A stretch of 64,000 bases of DNA from Cephalopachus bancanus (lineage: Eukaryota; Chordata; Mammalia; Primates; Tarsiidae), in assembly GCA_027257055.1 (NCBI GenBank), contig JAPVLO010000278.1, forward strand, positions 3,844,001 to 3,908,000, read 5' to 3'. Below the pieces are notes generated by a model. It searched no databases. It saw only the letters and a list, made by a program, of their open reading frames with translations, and had not been told where the DNA came from. Position 1 is the first letter of the stretch. Each line of letters starts with the position of its first letter. Both the position numbers and the translations under genes were made by a program. Below are positions 22,282-34,755 of the stretch, one piece after another.

Positions 22282-22510
22282 CGTAATTTATTTATATTTC
22301 ATATACAGCTTCATAATTGACAAAGCACATTCAATTACCTCAATTATCTCAATTTATCATCTGTACAGTAGGTGCTAACCTAAGATCCAGAATTCTTAGA
22401 ACCTCAAAAATCATAGTGGCTAAGTGAGCTCCCCATGTTCACATGGCCAGTGAGTACTAAAAGTGGAACTGAAGCCAGACCCGGCTAACGCTTAACTGCT
22501 ATGCTCTGAT
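22282..22510 (+). mobile_element. MIR
   Basis: Long but decayed: TTATTTATATTTCATATACA, CACATTCAATTACCTCAATT, GCTAAGTGAGCTCCCCATGT, TCACATGGCCAGTGAGTACT, AAGCCAGACCCGGCTAACGC. The order matches MIR from mid-body to 3' end. Confidence 0.65.
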
Positions 22511-22569
22511 AGGAGCCAGGAGGGCTCGCTGCAGAAAAGCCCCCATTCTGGGCTTTAATGAAACAATAA

Positions 22570-23625
22570 TAGCCACCAATATGATAGCGAGAGTGGGATG
22601 GGCTCTGCTCTGTGTTTAGTATGTTTTAGGAGCATCTAAATTTCATGCAACTCTAAAGTAGGGAGTATCAGATGCTGGAGAGGATGTGGGGGAAGGGAAC
22701 ACTTCTACACCATTGGTGGAAGTGTAAACTAGTACAACCTCTGTGGAAAACAGTGTGGTGATTCCTAAAAGGCCTAAAAATAGAGTTCCCATACGACCCA
22801 GCAATCCCCATTCTGGGAATATACTCGGAGGAACTCAAATCACTCTATAAAAAAGATACCTGTGCACGCATGTTTATTGCAGCACTATTCACAATAGCAA
22901 AAATCATGCTGCCCATCAAAAGTAGACTGAATTTTTTAAAATGTGGTACATATATATGATGGAATATTTCACAGCCATAAAGGACAAAATTATGAACTTC
23001 GTAGCAACTTGAATGGATTTAGGGTCTGTCATACTCAGCGATCTATCACAGAAACAAAAAACTGAGTACCACATGTTCTCACTCATAAGCAGACCCTGAA
23101 CAATTATAATACTACAAGAAAGGGATTAACAGTAGAGGGAAACTGCCAGGGGGATTGGAGTGGGGGTGCAGGGGGTACACTTCATCAATAAGGAACCTGA
23201 TCTCAAACCAGACAAAGTGGGGACCAAAGTAAGGTCCAAACTTTACCTGTACAATGACCATTTATATACCTAACCCCGAATTGCCCTCTACATTTTTAAA
23301 ACAAAAATTAAGACCACTGCCTTGCTAAGCTATGGTGTGGCCATATGCTCTTTGAGCTATGACCAGGCCATGTTTTCTCAAGCTGGGGGAGTGAATCACC
23401 TCTTTCTCTCTCTAATTTGCTTTCTAAGTAAACTATATTCTTTAATCTAAAAATAATAATAAGTTTTAAAAATAAATAAATAAAAGCAAAAAAAAAAAAA
23501 GCAGGGAATATCATTTTGCCAACTTACAGGAGAGTTAACGGAAGCTTAGAAATAGTAAGTGCACTTGTCCAAGGCTCCTTGGCTAGAAAGCCCCAGCTGG
23601 GACTGGGGCCCAGACAGATCGTGTT
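22570..23625 (+). mobile_element. MIR split by an L1 insertion
   Basis: The MIR body appears on both sides of the L1: CTGTGTTTAGTATGTTTTAG to GTAGGGAGTATCA before it, and TTTTGCCAACTTACAGGAGA, AGTGCACTTGTCCAAGG and CCAGCTGGGACTGGGGCCCA after it. The two parts join in register at the TSD (22,670/23,513). Confidence 0.7.
22671..23499 (+). mobile_element. L1 3' end with probable 3' transduction
   Basis: Flanked by a 14-base TSD, AGTAGGGAGTATCA at 22657 and AGCAGGGAATATCA at 23500 (two mismatches). L1 ORF2-end sequence runs from 22,671 (CCCATACGACCCAGCAATCC; CCACATGTTCTCACTCATAA) into the lineage 3'UTR (GACAAAGTGGGGACCAAAG; AACTTTACCTGTACAATGAC) and stops near 23,310. The next roughly 178 bases (23,311-23,487) are not L1 and precede the real poly(A) and the TSD. 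The insertion is 5'-truncated and non-coding. Confidence 0.75.
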
Positions 23626-23684
23626 CTGTATCATCTCATATTTAGTAGTTCTTCCTTTTTAAAGTCCTGTAACTCATAAGGTTT

Positions 23685-23955
23685 TCTTTACACTCCTCAG
23701 ACTGTTTAGGGTAGGTGTTATTATTTCCTTTTACAGATGAGGAATTGAAGTCTAGAAGAAAATGTTAAGACACACAGACTTTCAGAGCTGGAAGGGATCC
23801 TAAACTCAATTATTTCACTCCTCTTTAAAAAAGAAAAATAGATTAAGAAATGAACCCAGAAACATGCAGTGACTCGCCCACGTCACACATCTCATCAGTG
23901 ACACAGCCCAGAGGCACACCCAAGTCTCCTGAGCCCCTGCTTCTGCCCCAGAGGG
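23685..23955 (+). mobile_element. MIR-type SINE fragments
   Basis: First part: TAGGTGTTATTATTTCCTTT with TACAGATGAGGAATTGAAGT is the MIR mid-region. Second part: CATGCAGTGACTCGCCCACG and CACACATCTCATCAGTGACA match a MIR 3' region, preceded by unlike sequence (CAGAGCTGGAAGGGATCC), so there may be two elements or a rearranged one. Confidence 0.6.
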
Positions 23956-24014
23956 CTCTCAGGAATGGGGAATAGAAATTTCTGGGCTATTGATTTAATT
24001 TCCCTGAACCCCAA

Positions 24015-24387
24015 TGTATTAGCTTCCTCAGGCTGCCATAATAAAATACTACACACCGGGTAGCTTAAACCACAGAAATGTAGTTTCTCACAGATCTGGA
24101 GGTTGGAAGTCCAAGTTCAAGGTGTTGGCAAGTTTGGTTTCTCCTGAGATCTCTTTTCTTGGCTTGCAGATGGCATGTCCTCACGTGTTCTTTTCTCTGT
24201 ACCTACGTGTGCCCCTGCTGTCTCTTCCTCTTCTTGCAAGGACACTAGCTATATTGGATTCAAGCCTCACCACTAGGATCTCACTTAGCCTTAATTACCT
24301 GTTTAAAGCTCTGTCTCCAAATGTCTTCACATGGAGGGTTAACACTTCAGCCTATGAATTTGGAGGAACACAGTCCACTCCATAACA
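24015..24387 (-). mobile_element. MLT1-like LTR (ERVL-MaLR), antisense
   Basis: Almost complete. It starts TGTATTAGCTTCCTCAGGCT and GCCATAATAAAATACTACAC, passes TGGAGGTTGGAAGTCCAAGT and TTAATTACCTGTTTAAAGCT, and ends AACACAGTCCACTCCATAACA. This is the reverse complement of an MLT1 LTR beginning TGTTATG. No internal region is attached, so it looks like a solo LTR. Confidence 0.8.
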
Positions 24388-24389
24388 TA

Positions 24390-26070
24390 ACTCTGCTGTG
24401 GGGACACTATTGTACCCCTCATCCACCACCCTTCCAAGACTTCAGTTCAGATGAAGTAGGAGAGTAAACCAAAATCATCTGGCACCAGGCTAGCTCAGGG
24501 CAATGACTGTTTACTTCTGCCCTGTGCTCCAAGTTGGGTAAAGAGCAGAGAGGATAGAAAACTAAAAAAAAAAAGTGCAAATGCATCACTAAGAAGCCAG
24601 AGTCTTGCTGGTGTCAGGGGAATAACAAGTTCTTGAGAGCAAGAAAGCAACTTACTGTTCGTTATGCTTCCAATTGCCACAGTTGGCATATTATATTGAA
24701 GACACTTAGAGTCAGAGAGAAGAAAGCTGCTTTGCAGGCAGAAAGAACTTCATGGAAACTGATTGACGGGATGTCTTCGCTTTAAGTGAGAGGCTGTCAG
24801 GCACCATATTGTTAAGAGCTTATCAAATTTGTACATAGGATATTCTTTATTGCATCATTCCATCAGATCCTTGCAACATTTGTGTAAAAATCAGAGAGTT
24901 CCGCTAAATACCGGACACTATGTGACAAGATCTCCATGTCTCATCTTTTTAGAGACCAGTGACCAAATGCTCTACACTATAAAAATGCCACTAAACAAAA
25001 CAGGACCCATTCTGGGATTATAATGCTACCCAGTTGCCCTTGCTCTCTATTTAAAGGAAAGAAATACAAAGCAAAGATGCACGCCAGTGACAGCAGACAC
25101 ATTAAATATTTGCCAGGGGTAATTATAAGGACATCATAAGAAAGGAAAGTCTAGAACTCATGGTGCAGAGTTCTCACCAGCTCAGCTGCTGACTGCTATG
25201 AGCCTCCGGTAGCCATTTAACCTCTCAGTTCTCAATTTCCTCCTGGGCAAAAAATGAACTGGCATGCAGAACGATCTCCAAGGCACCACCCGATCAGGAC
25301 CATTCAAATAATGCTAAGGTCACTTTCCCCAGACCCAAGCCTTTCTTTCTCCTTCCTTTCTCTCTGGGTACCCTCCGCTCCTTCAAAGACTTTTTGTGGT
25401 GCCAGAGTCTCCTGTTGGAGCCCTGAACTCACTCCTTGGCGTTGTCCTGCATCTCCGAGGGATCTGTAGGAATCCCCACTGTCATTGAACCTCAAGATGT
25501 TTCGAAATGAACTTTGCTCTGTTTCTCTAAGCTATTTACCCATTTGGTTTCTCTAGTTCCATCAGCAGAACCACAGAGAAGAGGGAAGACCACAGGTCCT
25601 AGCATCAAAGTTGAGTTTGAAACTTGTTTCCAGCGTTTGGTAACTTCTTTCATTCCCAAAGATTGATTGGCGGTTAACTCTGTGCCAGGACATTTTGAAG
25701 ATACACAGGTAAATAAGAGACACTCCCAGCCTTCAAGAAGCTCCGCGTCCAGCTTTGTGATGATGCTGAGAAGAAAATCCAGCCTCTCAAGGTGAAACTT
25801 CTCGTATTTCAATTAGAATACTATCTACCTTGTACGGCTGCTGTTAGCTCACCATGTTTCTTTTCTACCCCTTTTCATTCCTACCAGCCCACACTGATTT
25901 CTTCCCTCTTCCCAGGGTCTTAAGGCCTGGCTGCTCTCTGGCATTGCCACTTTCTTCCTGGCCTGCCCTCTTTGGGTCTGACTTCTGAATCTCTCACAGT
26001 TCCTGGTACAGAAGTGTGCAGTAAGAGATTGCAGTCACTGTGCTATAAGGATGACACACTTCAGGTTAGA
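24390..26070. other. Low-repeat sequence
   Basis: No repeat recognised over about 1.7 kb. Stretches near 24,820-25,140 look balanced and unbroken by repeat, and could include conserved non-coding DNA. Frames at 25,254-25,812 show no domain. Confidence 0.4.
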
Positions 26071-26185
26071 GAGATTTTGAGCTCCCTGAAGACAACAGAT
26101 CTGTCTTTTCATTTTGTCCTCAGTGTCAAACACAGGGCCCAGTACATAGTATGTGCTCAGTAAATAATAACTTCTTCCTGCCTCA
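26070..26185 (+). mobile_element. L2/MIR3-type 3' end
   Basis: GAGCTCCCTGAAGACAACAG followed by CAGGGCCCAGTACATAGTAT and GTGCTCAGTAAATAATAA is the classic L2-like tail (usual form: CTGGCACATAGTAGGTGCTCAATAAAT). Confidence 0.65.
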
Positions 26186-26189
26186 GAGA

Positions 26190-27790
26190 GGACCCCTGAT
26201 GCTCACAGAGCCCTCATCTCCCTCGTGCACATGTCAAGGAAAATTAACAACATGATTTGGATGAACAACAGGGAAGCCAACACAATTCCTTCTGACTTTC
26301 CATCACAATTAGTAATAGATTCGTTCCCTCATTTCTCCCTGTCTTATATTTTCATTGTTCAGTAAAGAATGAAATGTGCTGATGAAAACTCACAAAGGTG
26401 CTGAAGCTAACTGAAAAGGCAAAGGGGCAAAAGAAGATTTTTAGGAAAGAATAAAGTACAATTGTAGGAATAATTTTTATTTTATTACCAAGGCACCAGG
26501 AAAATCTCTGCCGGGTGACCACAGACGGTTTTCTATTTCCGTCCTTGTCAAGTGTTCACTCGTTGGACAGATACTTCCGCTCTGACAAGAGACACTTTGT
26601 GCACGGAGTCCTTCATTAGTTCTGCTATATCAGGTGAGTTCATGTTCCTCTGGGCAGTTTTATTAGCACTTGAAATCCTTAGAACCCTCAAACCAAGTCA
26701 CCATCACACTGATCATTATTAGCATTGCTCAAAGTGCATGTTCTGAAAACTCATATTCAAAATGCCCTGATCATTTCCAGCTAAAGAGTTTTTAGCCCAA
26801 GGAACTTGGCACATCTGTTTTAGAAATCAGTCATCTATGAAAGGCTTTTCTCCTCTGTATAATGTGTAGTCAGAGAGTAATAACCCAGCAGGCTTGCCTT
26901 TATCTTTGAAAAAAGGAGTCAAAATTCCATTTATAAAACAATCCTTAAAATAACTTGAAGAACATCTGGTTGTAGTGAGGGGTCCAGGTCAAGATGGCAG
27001 TCACCTATTAGTTAGCCATAGAAAACAGATGGATTTTTAAACCCATTCATCAAGAGCTGCTTGTGCTAGGTGTCCCTGCCTCCAGGCTGATGATCATCTC
27101 ACTGGGAACATGACAGTGGCGGGGGAGACGTCAATGTGAATGACACTGAATCAGGTGATCATGGTGGAGGATGCGTATGTGAGCTTGGCCTCAAAAGAGG
27201 AGTACGAACTGGCAAGAGAAAGGGAGAAGGGAGAGAATTAGAGGGGGGAGCATGTGGAAGAGCTTGGAGTACCTTCGGTTCACCCAACGGCCCTTTTACC
27301 AGGTGTCCTGTGGTTAGTTCCAGAGCCAAGGAGGCAGAGGCAGATGAGCCATGGGGCCACTGAAGCTCAAGGTCACATAATTTTTATAAAATTTAAAAGG
27401 TCACTTGATTTCCATTGGTTTACTGCTATCTCTTACCAGTCTAATTTACTCTTCATGATCTTTCCCTCTCAAAGTTAAAGGTCACTAGAGTGGTCTTGGG
27501 CGCTTGGGGGATGTGGCTTTTGGAAATTTGAGTTAGAAAAATATTTAGTTTGAGTTTAGTGAAATGTGTAAATGTAGAATGTGGTCACTGTCCAATATAA
27601 TTATCACTGGCTATGCTTACTTCTAGGATCATTCCTAACATCAATTCCAAGAATATGGAAAATCAGTTAATGAACACAAAAAGTGAAATGTCCTGAAATC
27701 TTATAGTTCATATGAGAAATAAACTTGGTTGATGTTTCCTAAAACTTGACAAAAATCCTAACAATTTGCATGAATTCTTGGAAATTGAGA
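26190..27790. other. Low-repeat sequence with possible conserved segment
   Basis: No transposon recognised. At 26,500-26,640 the sequence retains several CpGs (TCTGCCGGGTGACCACAGACGG, CACTCGTTGG, TTCCGCTCTG), which is unusual for decayed neutral DNA here. A purine-rich G-run segment lies at 27,120-27,260. No exon is proposed. Confidence 0.35.
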
Positions 27791-28730
27791 ATTGTAAATC
27801 AGAGAGCTCACAAATCACCATCTCATTAGGGTTACCGAATTTTTGCTTTGTCCTTTTGGAGACATTATGGTTCCCTGTGTTGCTGTTGTTTCTTGTGGGT
27901 ATACGTCTATGTCTTTGCATTGAAGAATTATTTATTTCAGTGTTCTCTCTCCAGTTTGTTTGGCTATGTATTGGATAGCTTTGTTTAGGGAAACTTTCCC
28001 ACTAGGTTGCCACCTTCTTTTAGGCTCTAGGTGGTGCCTGAAGCCCAGGTTCACACTGACTCTAGTAAATCCTCAGAGTACTGCCTGTCCCAAATTGGGG
28101 AGGTCCCAAAAGGAACATCCCAGTTGTGTGGGAAAGCTGGCTAGGGGTCCGTGCCCAGAGGACCTGGGGACCATACCTCCGACAGCACAGTGCTACTGGC
28201 CCCTCTGATTTGGCGTCTCCTTTGGACGAGTTACAGAACAGTTTCTAGGGCTGGGAATGGTAGTCCTGCCTCCCACCTTCATCTCTTTTGTCCTCAGGGA
28301 ATTTTTTTTCTTCAGACACTTGTGATGCTTCCCATGGGTTAAGACAAGCACAGGTTTCCTTCTGGGGCACCCAAGATGGTGGAGAAGCTGGTTGACCATC
28401 TCAATCTCATGTTTTCCAGTGTCGAAACTATGAGTTGAGGGGAGATTTTCCACGCAGCTGGAGCCAGGCAGAATGGTGGGGAAGGGCATCGCAGACATGG
28501 AAATCTGATTTTCCCACTGTCTGCTCAAATGTTTTCGCTTCTCTGTGGCCCTGGGAACAATCTCGTCCTTGTATTTGAGTTCCAGGTTATTACTACTGAA
28601 AATCTCAGTGCTGTGTACTTATTCTTGGTTTTCTACAGGTAGAGTGAAGCCAGCTTGCTTCTTCATCACCATTTTGGGCTGGTCCCCTAACGACTTACAT
28701 GAAATTACCAAGAATAAGCTGTGGAGCTGA
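27790..28730 (-). mobile_element. Old L1 5'UTR region, antisense (probable)
   Basis: The plus strand reads like the complement of an old L1 promoter region: GGGCACCCAAGATGGTGGAG near 28,364 (compare the L1 5'-end phrase 'CCAAGATGG'), GAGGGGAGATTTTCCACGCA and TTTGAGTTCCAGGTTATTAC. The preceding TATGTCTTTGCATTGAAGAA segment matches the antisense L1 5' domain. The region's frames (for example 28,193-28,528 minus) are by-products. Confidence 0.5.
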
Positions 28731-28734
28731 ATGA

Positions 28735-29850
28735 AGCTATTTTTAATCACAAATAATAAAAATATTTCAATCAACTATGATAGAAAAAAGAGCAAAATCC
28801 CTTCTACTTTCTCTATAGACAATATCACGAGATCAGTGTCATAAGAAAAAGAGATCAGAGTGTGAAACAACAAATGTACAAATAAAAGAAGTTTATCGGT
28901 TGATTCATTGATTAAAACAATGAGCAATCTTCCCAGTTTGTGATATTTATAGTATTTGCCAGCTTTAAAAAATGTGTGAGTTATGCTTTATTCTCTCATT
29001 CTACATAAATATGTTTATGCCTAAATCTGTATTCTTTTTCTTAAAGTGGAGCCCCCACCCACCCCAAGAGGAACAGAACAACACATGAAGCATGTTATCA
29101 AAAAAATCGATGAAGGTACCATGAGGGCCTAGAGGAGGGTTCTCTCAAGCTGGCTTGAGATGCTGGAAAAGAAGACCCCATGGGGAGAGGAAAGAAGAGC
29201 AGTTGGACAGATGTCCCTGTAATGACAGGGCTCACTGTGAAATGGCAGGTAGAAGGAATCCAGGTTGCCCAGGGCCATCTTGTGTCCCGGGTAGATTTTG
29301 GGGTTCTGTTTCACAAGACACTCTTCTTTCGTTCTCAAGTTTTTTCTCAGACCTTTTGAATTCTGCAAAGTTCATCCATGTTTTCATGTCTTGCCATTTT
29401 CTCTAGGGCAGGGTTTTACTTGCCAAAACTTTAAAAATAAGTGTAATCACTTTCTATAGTAGTAACAACCATGCAGCCAATATATCCTGTCCTAGCATTT
29501 GCTCCATAATTAACACTCAAGAAGTAAAGTCATTTTTCCTCAACCTGTCCTCATGGAGGACTTCCATCACAAATCTTTCATGCCTCCTTAAATGACAACC
29601 TGCCCAGTTTCTGTCCAGGCCCTCCTAGACAGAAGGACCGCCCCATCTGCCTGCCCTCCACAGTCACAACCTAACTTCCTCATGAACATGTTGCTATTGA
29701 TTCACACATCTTTGTTCCATTGCATGCACAAAAAAGGAACTCAACAAGGAGATAATGTGTGATTACATATTGGCAAGCATTTCCTTTATAGAAAGACCTT
29801 TGATAGTGCCTCTGAAAATGAAAAAGAATTAACAGTTATGGTTTATCTAT
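28735..29850. other. Low-repeat sequence
   Basis: No repeat family or exon recognised. AT-rich to about 29,050 and more balanced after that. Confidence 0.4.
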
Positions 29851-29854
29851 GATG

Positions 29855-30020
29855 TACTGCACATTGTGTAAACACTATCATCTTTATATATTGTGCTGGT
29901 CTTGTGCAATAGTTATCAGTATTCTGGAGAGGTCAATTAATTTACCTAAGATCACATAGCCAACCAGAAGTGACTGGATTTGCCTGACCTGAAAGCCACG
30001 TTCGTATCAGCACGTCCATC
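29855..30020 (+). mobile_element. MIR
   Basis: GTCAATTAATTTACCTAAGA, TCACATAGCCAACCAGAAGT and GACTGGATTTGCCTGACCTG follow the MIR 3' half (usual: CACACAGCTAGTAAGTGGCAGAGC). Confidence 0.6.
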
Positions 30021-30024
30021 GCCT

Positions 30025-31868
30025 TTCCTTTCTAGCCCTGTCTCCCTTACCTTCCCTACTTGTGTTTCTCTGCCTGCAAGTGGTTTAACATAAAATAGTG
30101 TCACTTTGGGAAGTGTTATCTAAAAGGTAAGGTGTCAGATCATCCCTTCTCTTTCTCATTGGTCCACTGGCAGTTAAGCTGAGTCTTTGAGTTGATCTTC
30201 GGTTGGAAGCCTGAAGGAAAACTTAATTTTAAATCAGCACTTTGCCAAGAACAAGACTACCTTTTCAAGGCTCACCCAGCATTCAATGTTGACAAGCCAC
30301 CCTTAAAAGGGAGCTGAAAAGGCAGGGTTGAGAGATTCTAAACCAGGCACCACAAAGCCTTCTCTTATGAAGGAAGAACAGAATTCCCGGCCTCCCACCG
30401 CACATGCCATTCACTCCAGGGACTGGATGTCAGAACAAGCCAAAGCGGATTTCATTCATCCTTGTCCAGACCTCAGGGAGCCAGGGCACTTTGTTCAAGG
30501 CAGAATATTCAAAGTCTTCACCATTTGCCTCCTCGGCCATCTCCCTCCAGCCAGGTGGCCAGCTGCTTCTGATTGATTCTAACCAGGTTTCTTCTCATAT
30601 CTGATTTTCACGAGTGTGTGAGAAGTCTCAGGTGTGGGTTTTTTCCCCAGTGCTTCTAATAAACCAGGTCTTCACACTGGAAACAAAGTCTGCATCAGAA
30701 GACTCTCCCTGGTTAGCCGTGCAGTCTCTCGGCAGGTGATTCCACTTTTGGGGGGCTTTTAGAACTTCAGAATCTAAAATCAGACGCTTGGAATGACAGC
30801 ACATGATGTGACCCCAGAGGAAATTTGCTTTCCTTTTTGCAGGAAGCTAGCTGCTTTACAATTCTCAGAGGGACACTCTCCTGGCTAAAGGAATCTTTGG
30901 GGGAATAAGAACTGAGGAAGATGAGGCCAAAGGATTTCATTATCCCTGGCAAGGAGTGCAGGTGGGGGGCCCTGTCTGGGAGGCCCCCTGCTGTCCTGGG
31001 TGCCACACTTCTAGAGATTTAACAACCAGAGCAAACCTGTTGTGAAGGAAGCCAGGATGATCAAGGGTAGGCAGCCTCTGCAGTGTTAGAAAGGGTTTTA
31101 AATGATACAGCTTCCTCAGCCTGAAAAGATCAGGAATCAGAAACAAGCCAATCAAAGTCTCTGAAGATAATGATGAAAGGAAGTGAGAAGTTGTACATGG
31201 CCTTGTTCAGCTAACCCTACACATAGGGACTAGGGAACAGCCTCCAAATTGGAAGGAAGTCATTTGGGAAAAATTGAAAGGAAATATAACTTTACACAGC
31301 AGGTAAGAAACTTTTGGGACTTACTAGCCCTTGAGGTGGTACAGGCCATTTATAAATAAAATCAAAGCATGTTTAGAAGAATTTATGGAATAAGAGATTC
31401 ATTGTGGATCATTGCAGGGAAGTCGGGATATTTGACTAGGGTTTGCCACGGTCTTTTGAAGGTGATAGATGTGCTGTTATCAAACTTTTTGTTCCACAGC
31501 ACATAAGATGCGTGACATTCACAAACACAATACACATACATTCCCATGGGTATCTTCAAATTTTGGCCTCTGGCATAGACAAAATATGAGCTGTATCTCT
31601 ACCACTTTACCACTTAACGAAGCAAGAATATTAAAATGTATGTGAATCCTAGTAACATAGTATGGCTAGAAACTGAAATTTTGGGGAGCACAGATAACTT
31701 TTAAATTTCACCTCAAGTATTCTATGGACTCCTATCCTGCATGAATATTCTGTCTACCTTATGCCGCCATGGTTGTAAAGCATGCTAGGATCTCAGTGAT
31801 GGGACCTCAAGAGTAGAGGAGTTGACTGAGTATGGGGTGAGATATTCTAGGGAGAGAAGGAATCGTAG
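30025..31868. other. Low-repeat sequence
   Basis: About 1.8 kb without a recognised repeat or exon. The 30,180-30,620 part is compositionally balanced and could be conserved non-coding DNA, but nothing in the sequence alone proves it. Confidence 0.4.
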
Positions 31869-31878
31869 CCATGGTTTT

Positions 31879-32211
31879 GGGGTGTTTGTTGTTGTTGTTG
31901 TTGTTGTTTGTTTGTTTGTTTGTTTTGTTTTTTGAGTTGGAGTCTCACTCTGTCACCCAGACTGAAGTGCAGTGGCCGCTCCTGGCCACCGCAGCCTCGA
32001 CCTGCTGGGCTCCAGCGATCCTTCCGCCTCAGCCTTCCAAGTAGCTGGAACTACAGGCGCGCGCTACCACGCCTGGCTAATTTTTTGATTTATTGTGGAG
32101 ATGAGGTCTTGCCAAGTTGCCCAGGCGGGTCTCGAGCCCATGGGCTCAGACCATCCACTCACCTCAGCCTTCCAAAGCGTGGGAGTACAGGCTGAGCTAC
32201 TGAGCCCGGCT
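31879..32211 (-). mobile_element. Young lineage-specific Alu, minus strand
   Basis: Perfect 10-base TSD CCATGGTTTT at 31869-31878 and 32212-32221. The tail, seen as (GTT)n then (GTTT)n on the plus strand, is an expanded (AAC)n/(AAAC)n microsatellite of about 50 bases. On its own strand the B-box region is ATGGG-CTCGAGA-CCCGC. The head ends CGGCT adjoining the TSD. Confidence 0.95.
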
Positions 32212-32224
32212 CCATGGTTTTAAC

Positions 32225-32840
32225 TATAGTTCAGTTGACATATTGCACAGTACCTGGCACTAATAGGTGCTCAGAATAGTAATTTAATTAATTAGTTAAT
32301 TATATGGCAATAGTGATTTCCCTTGTCAACCCCACCCAACATAAACAATGTGTTAATACAAGCATTGCCTATCATGATGTCCAAGAGGACCTGAAAGATG
32401 TAGGGTATGGCTTAAGTTGAACTCAGTCTACAGGGCGCTTCTCAAATAGGCAGAGGCACATGTCTGCTAGTAAGTCCTACTCCAAACAGGTCCTTTCAAA
32501 TGGGCACAGAATCACACCCAGCAGCCAGGGTTTTAAAAGAAAGATCCTGGCCATTATGAAGGGTCCAAAAAGAACAAGTCAGGGACTTAGCTGCCAACCA
32601 AATCAACAGACCACTGACTTGATCTCTGTTGTGCAAATAAACTGGAAAATCAACCAGAACTCATAATTGTTTTTGAATGGGAAGATTTCTGAGTATCTGG
32701 ATCTAAAGCCCCCAGGTGGGATACTATTGTGTTGATGAACACCACAAGGCATATCAGACACCATGTCTGCAGATGATTCCAGACTGACTAAGCCATCCCA
32801 ATCAGTTTCTAGGATACCACAAGGAATGATGCAGTGTCTG
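32225..32840. other. Mostly unassigned, with an L2-like tail at the left
   Basis: CAGTACCTGGCACTAATAGGTGCTCAGAATAG near 32,250 is an L2/MIR tail (plus). The rest shows no recognised family. Confidence 0.4.
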
Positions 32841-32844
32841 TGAT

Positions 32845-33015
32845 CATGTGCAAGTCTCCTAAGCTGTCTTAGCCTCTGTTTTTTAATTCGTAAAATGGGG
32901 ATTATAAATAGCATCTTGCAATGTTATTCTAAAGACTATATAATATAATACCTATAAAGAGTCTAGCATAGTCCCTCAGAAATCATAGGAGCTTAATATT
33001 AATAAATAATGATTG
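32845..33015 (+). mobile_element. MIR
   Basis: GCAAGTCTCCTAAGCTGTCT, TCGTAAAATGGGGATTATAA and AGAGTCTAGCATAGTCCCTC, then AATAAATAATGATT. The order matches MIR, with the usual 'TAAAATGGGGATAATAAT' core well preserved. Confidence 0.75.
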
Positions 33016-33239
33016 TTATTATTTAATGCTTGCTAATTAAGCTAGGGCAGGACATAGGGCTGAGACCTTACCCTGTCAACTCATGCAACCATGAAATTAG
33101 CTCCATAGAAGTTGACTGGCTTAATTGTGCCATCTCTGGTGGCTATCTTGTCATTTGAGGATACCCATGTCGAAAACACAATTTGGAACTTGAATGAGAA
33201 GGTATTGCATCATTCTAGAACACTGAAAATTTAACAGGT

Positions 33240-34755
33240 TGTTATGGGTTGAATTGTATCCTTCCAAAATTCTTATGTTGAAGTCTTTAACCCTCAGTAC
33301 CTCAGAATGTGACCTTATTTTAAAAGGGGATCATTGCAGATGTAATTAGGAAAGCCAATCTTGGCTATAAGGTGGGCAAAGGACTTGGTTGAATAGCATT
33401 CTACTGTTTGGGGAAGGCAGAACTTGTAAGCGATTAACTCAGATATTTAGCTGAGGAAATATATAAGTAGTATTAAGGGTATGGACCGGTTTCTCCTTGT
33501 TGCTTATAGTAAAATGTGAGAAGATAAAGATAAATTGAAGACAGAACTGCTAAACAAAGAGAAACCAGAGATTGAAGATTTGGGAAATTCCCAGCCTATA
33601 CATATTGCAAACCATAAAAAAGTGTGCTCTGGATAGAACACCAAGGGTGTGGTTGGACAACTGTTTGTCATAGAGATTTGTTGCATGACTTGTGGATCCA
33701 ATCAACCATCTCAGCAAAAATGCTGCCAACTTGGATGGAAGGGGACAGAGAGAAAGGACAAAATAAAGGATGGATGCCAGACTTCTGGGATTCTATATCA
33801 GTAAATGGACTTTAGAGCTGTTTGGTTGCAAATGTGTGTTATCCTTCAAGAGATGGGAAGGATGGGGCCACTTCCTTGATTTCACAAAAAGAAGCCTCTC
33901 CCTCCATTTCAGATGGCAGAACTACTACTCAGGGCAGAAGAGGTGATGTCTCTGCCCTGCTGGGCCTTGAGAACAGAGCATCCAGTCAAAGGATTATTCT
34001 CAAGTCATAAAATCTTTGAGATTTACTCTGCTAGATTTCCAACTTGCTTAGGACCTATAATCCTTTGTTCCTTCTGATTTTTCCGTTTTGGGAAAAATCC
34101 TATGCCTGTCCTACCATTATATTTTGGAAGCAGATAGCTGTCTGGTTTCACAGTTCACAGATAGGAATTTTTTCCCAGGATGAATCACACCCTGAGTACT
34201 GCCCATACCTAATTAGATATTTTGCATGAGATTTTGGACTTATGTTGAGGCTGAAATGGATTAAAATGTTTAAGGACATTGGAATGGGGTGACTATATTT
34301 TGCATGTGAGTATATGAATTTGAGGGGCTACAGGGCAGACTGTTATGGGTTAAACTGTGCCCCCCCATTTACATGTTGAAGTACTGACTGTTAGTACCTC
34401 AGAATGTGACCCTATGTGGAAATAAAATCATTACAGATGTAATTAGTTAAGAAGAGGTCATACTGGAATGGGGGGGTTCAAAGATAAAATTTCAATACAA
34501 AATTTCAATACAAACATGCTCACAGGGAGAACACCATGTGAAGATTGGAGTTATTCTGCTACAAGTCAAGGAAATAGAAGATGGGAGAGAGACCTGGAAC
34601 AGACGCATGCCTAGAACCTTCAGAGGAAGCATGGCCCAGTCAGCACCTTGATCTTGGACTTCCAGTCTCCAGAACTGTGAGACATTACAGTTCTATTGTT
34701 TGAGTCACTCAGTTTCTGGTACTTTGTTATAGTAGGCCTGGCAAACGAATACACA
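33240..34755 (+). mobile_element. MaLR-like element: two MLT1 LTRs flanking possible internal region
   Basis: An MLT1 LTR head (TGTTATGGGTTGAATTGTAT; CTCAGAATGTGACCTTATTT) occupies 33,240 to about 33,405. A second, near-complete LTR in the same orientation occupies 34,341-34,755, from TGTTATGGGTTAAACTGTGC through GACTTCCAGTCTCCAGAACTGTGAG (split) to GGCAAACGAATACACA. The 940 bases between them have no intact frame but some resemblance to MaLR internal sequence (near 33,510-33,730). Two independent LTR insertions are the alternative. Confidence 0.6.
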
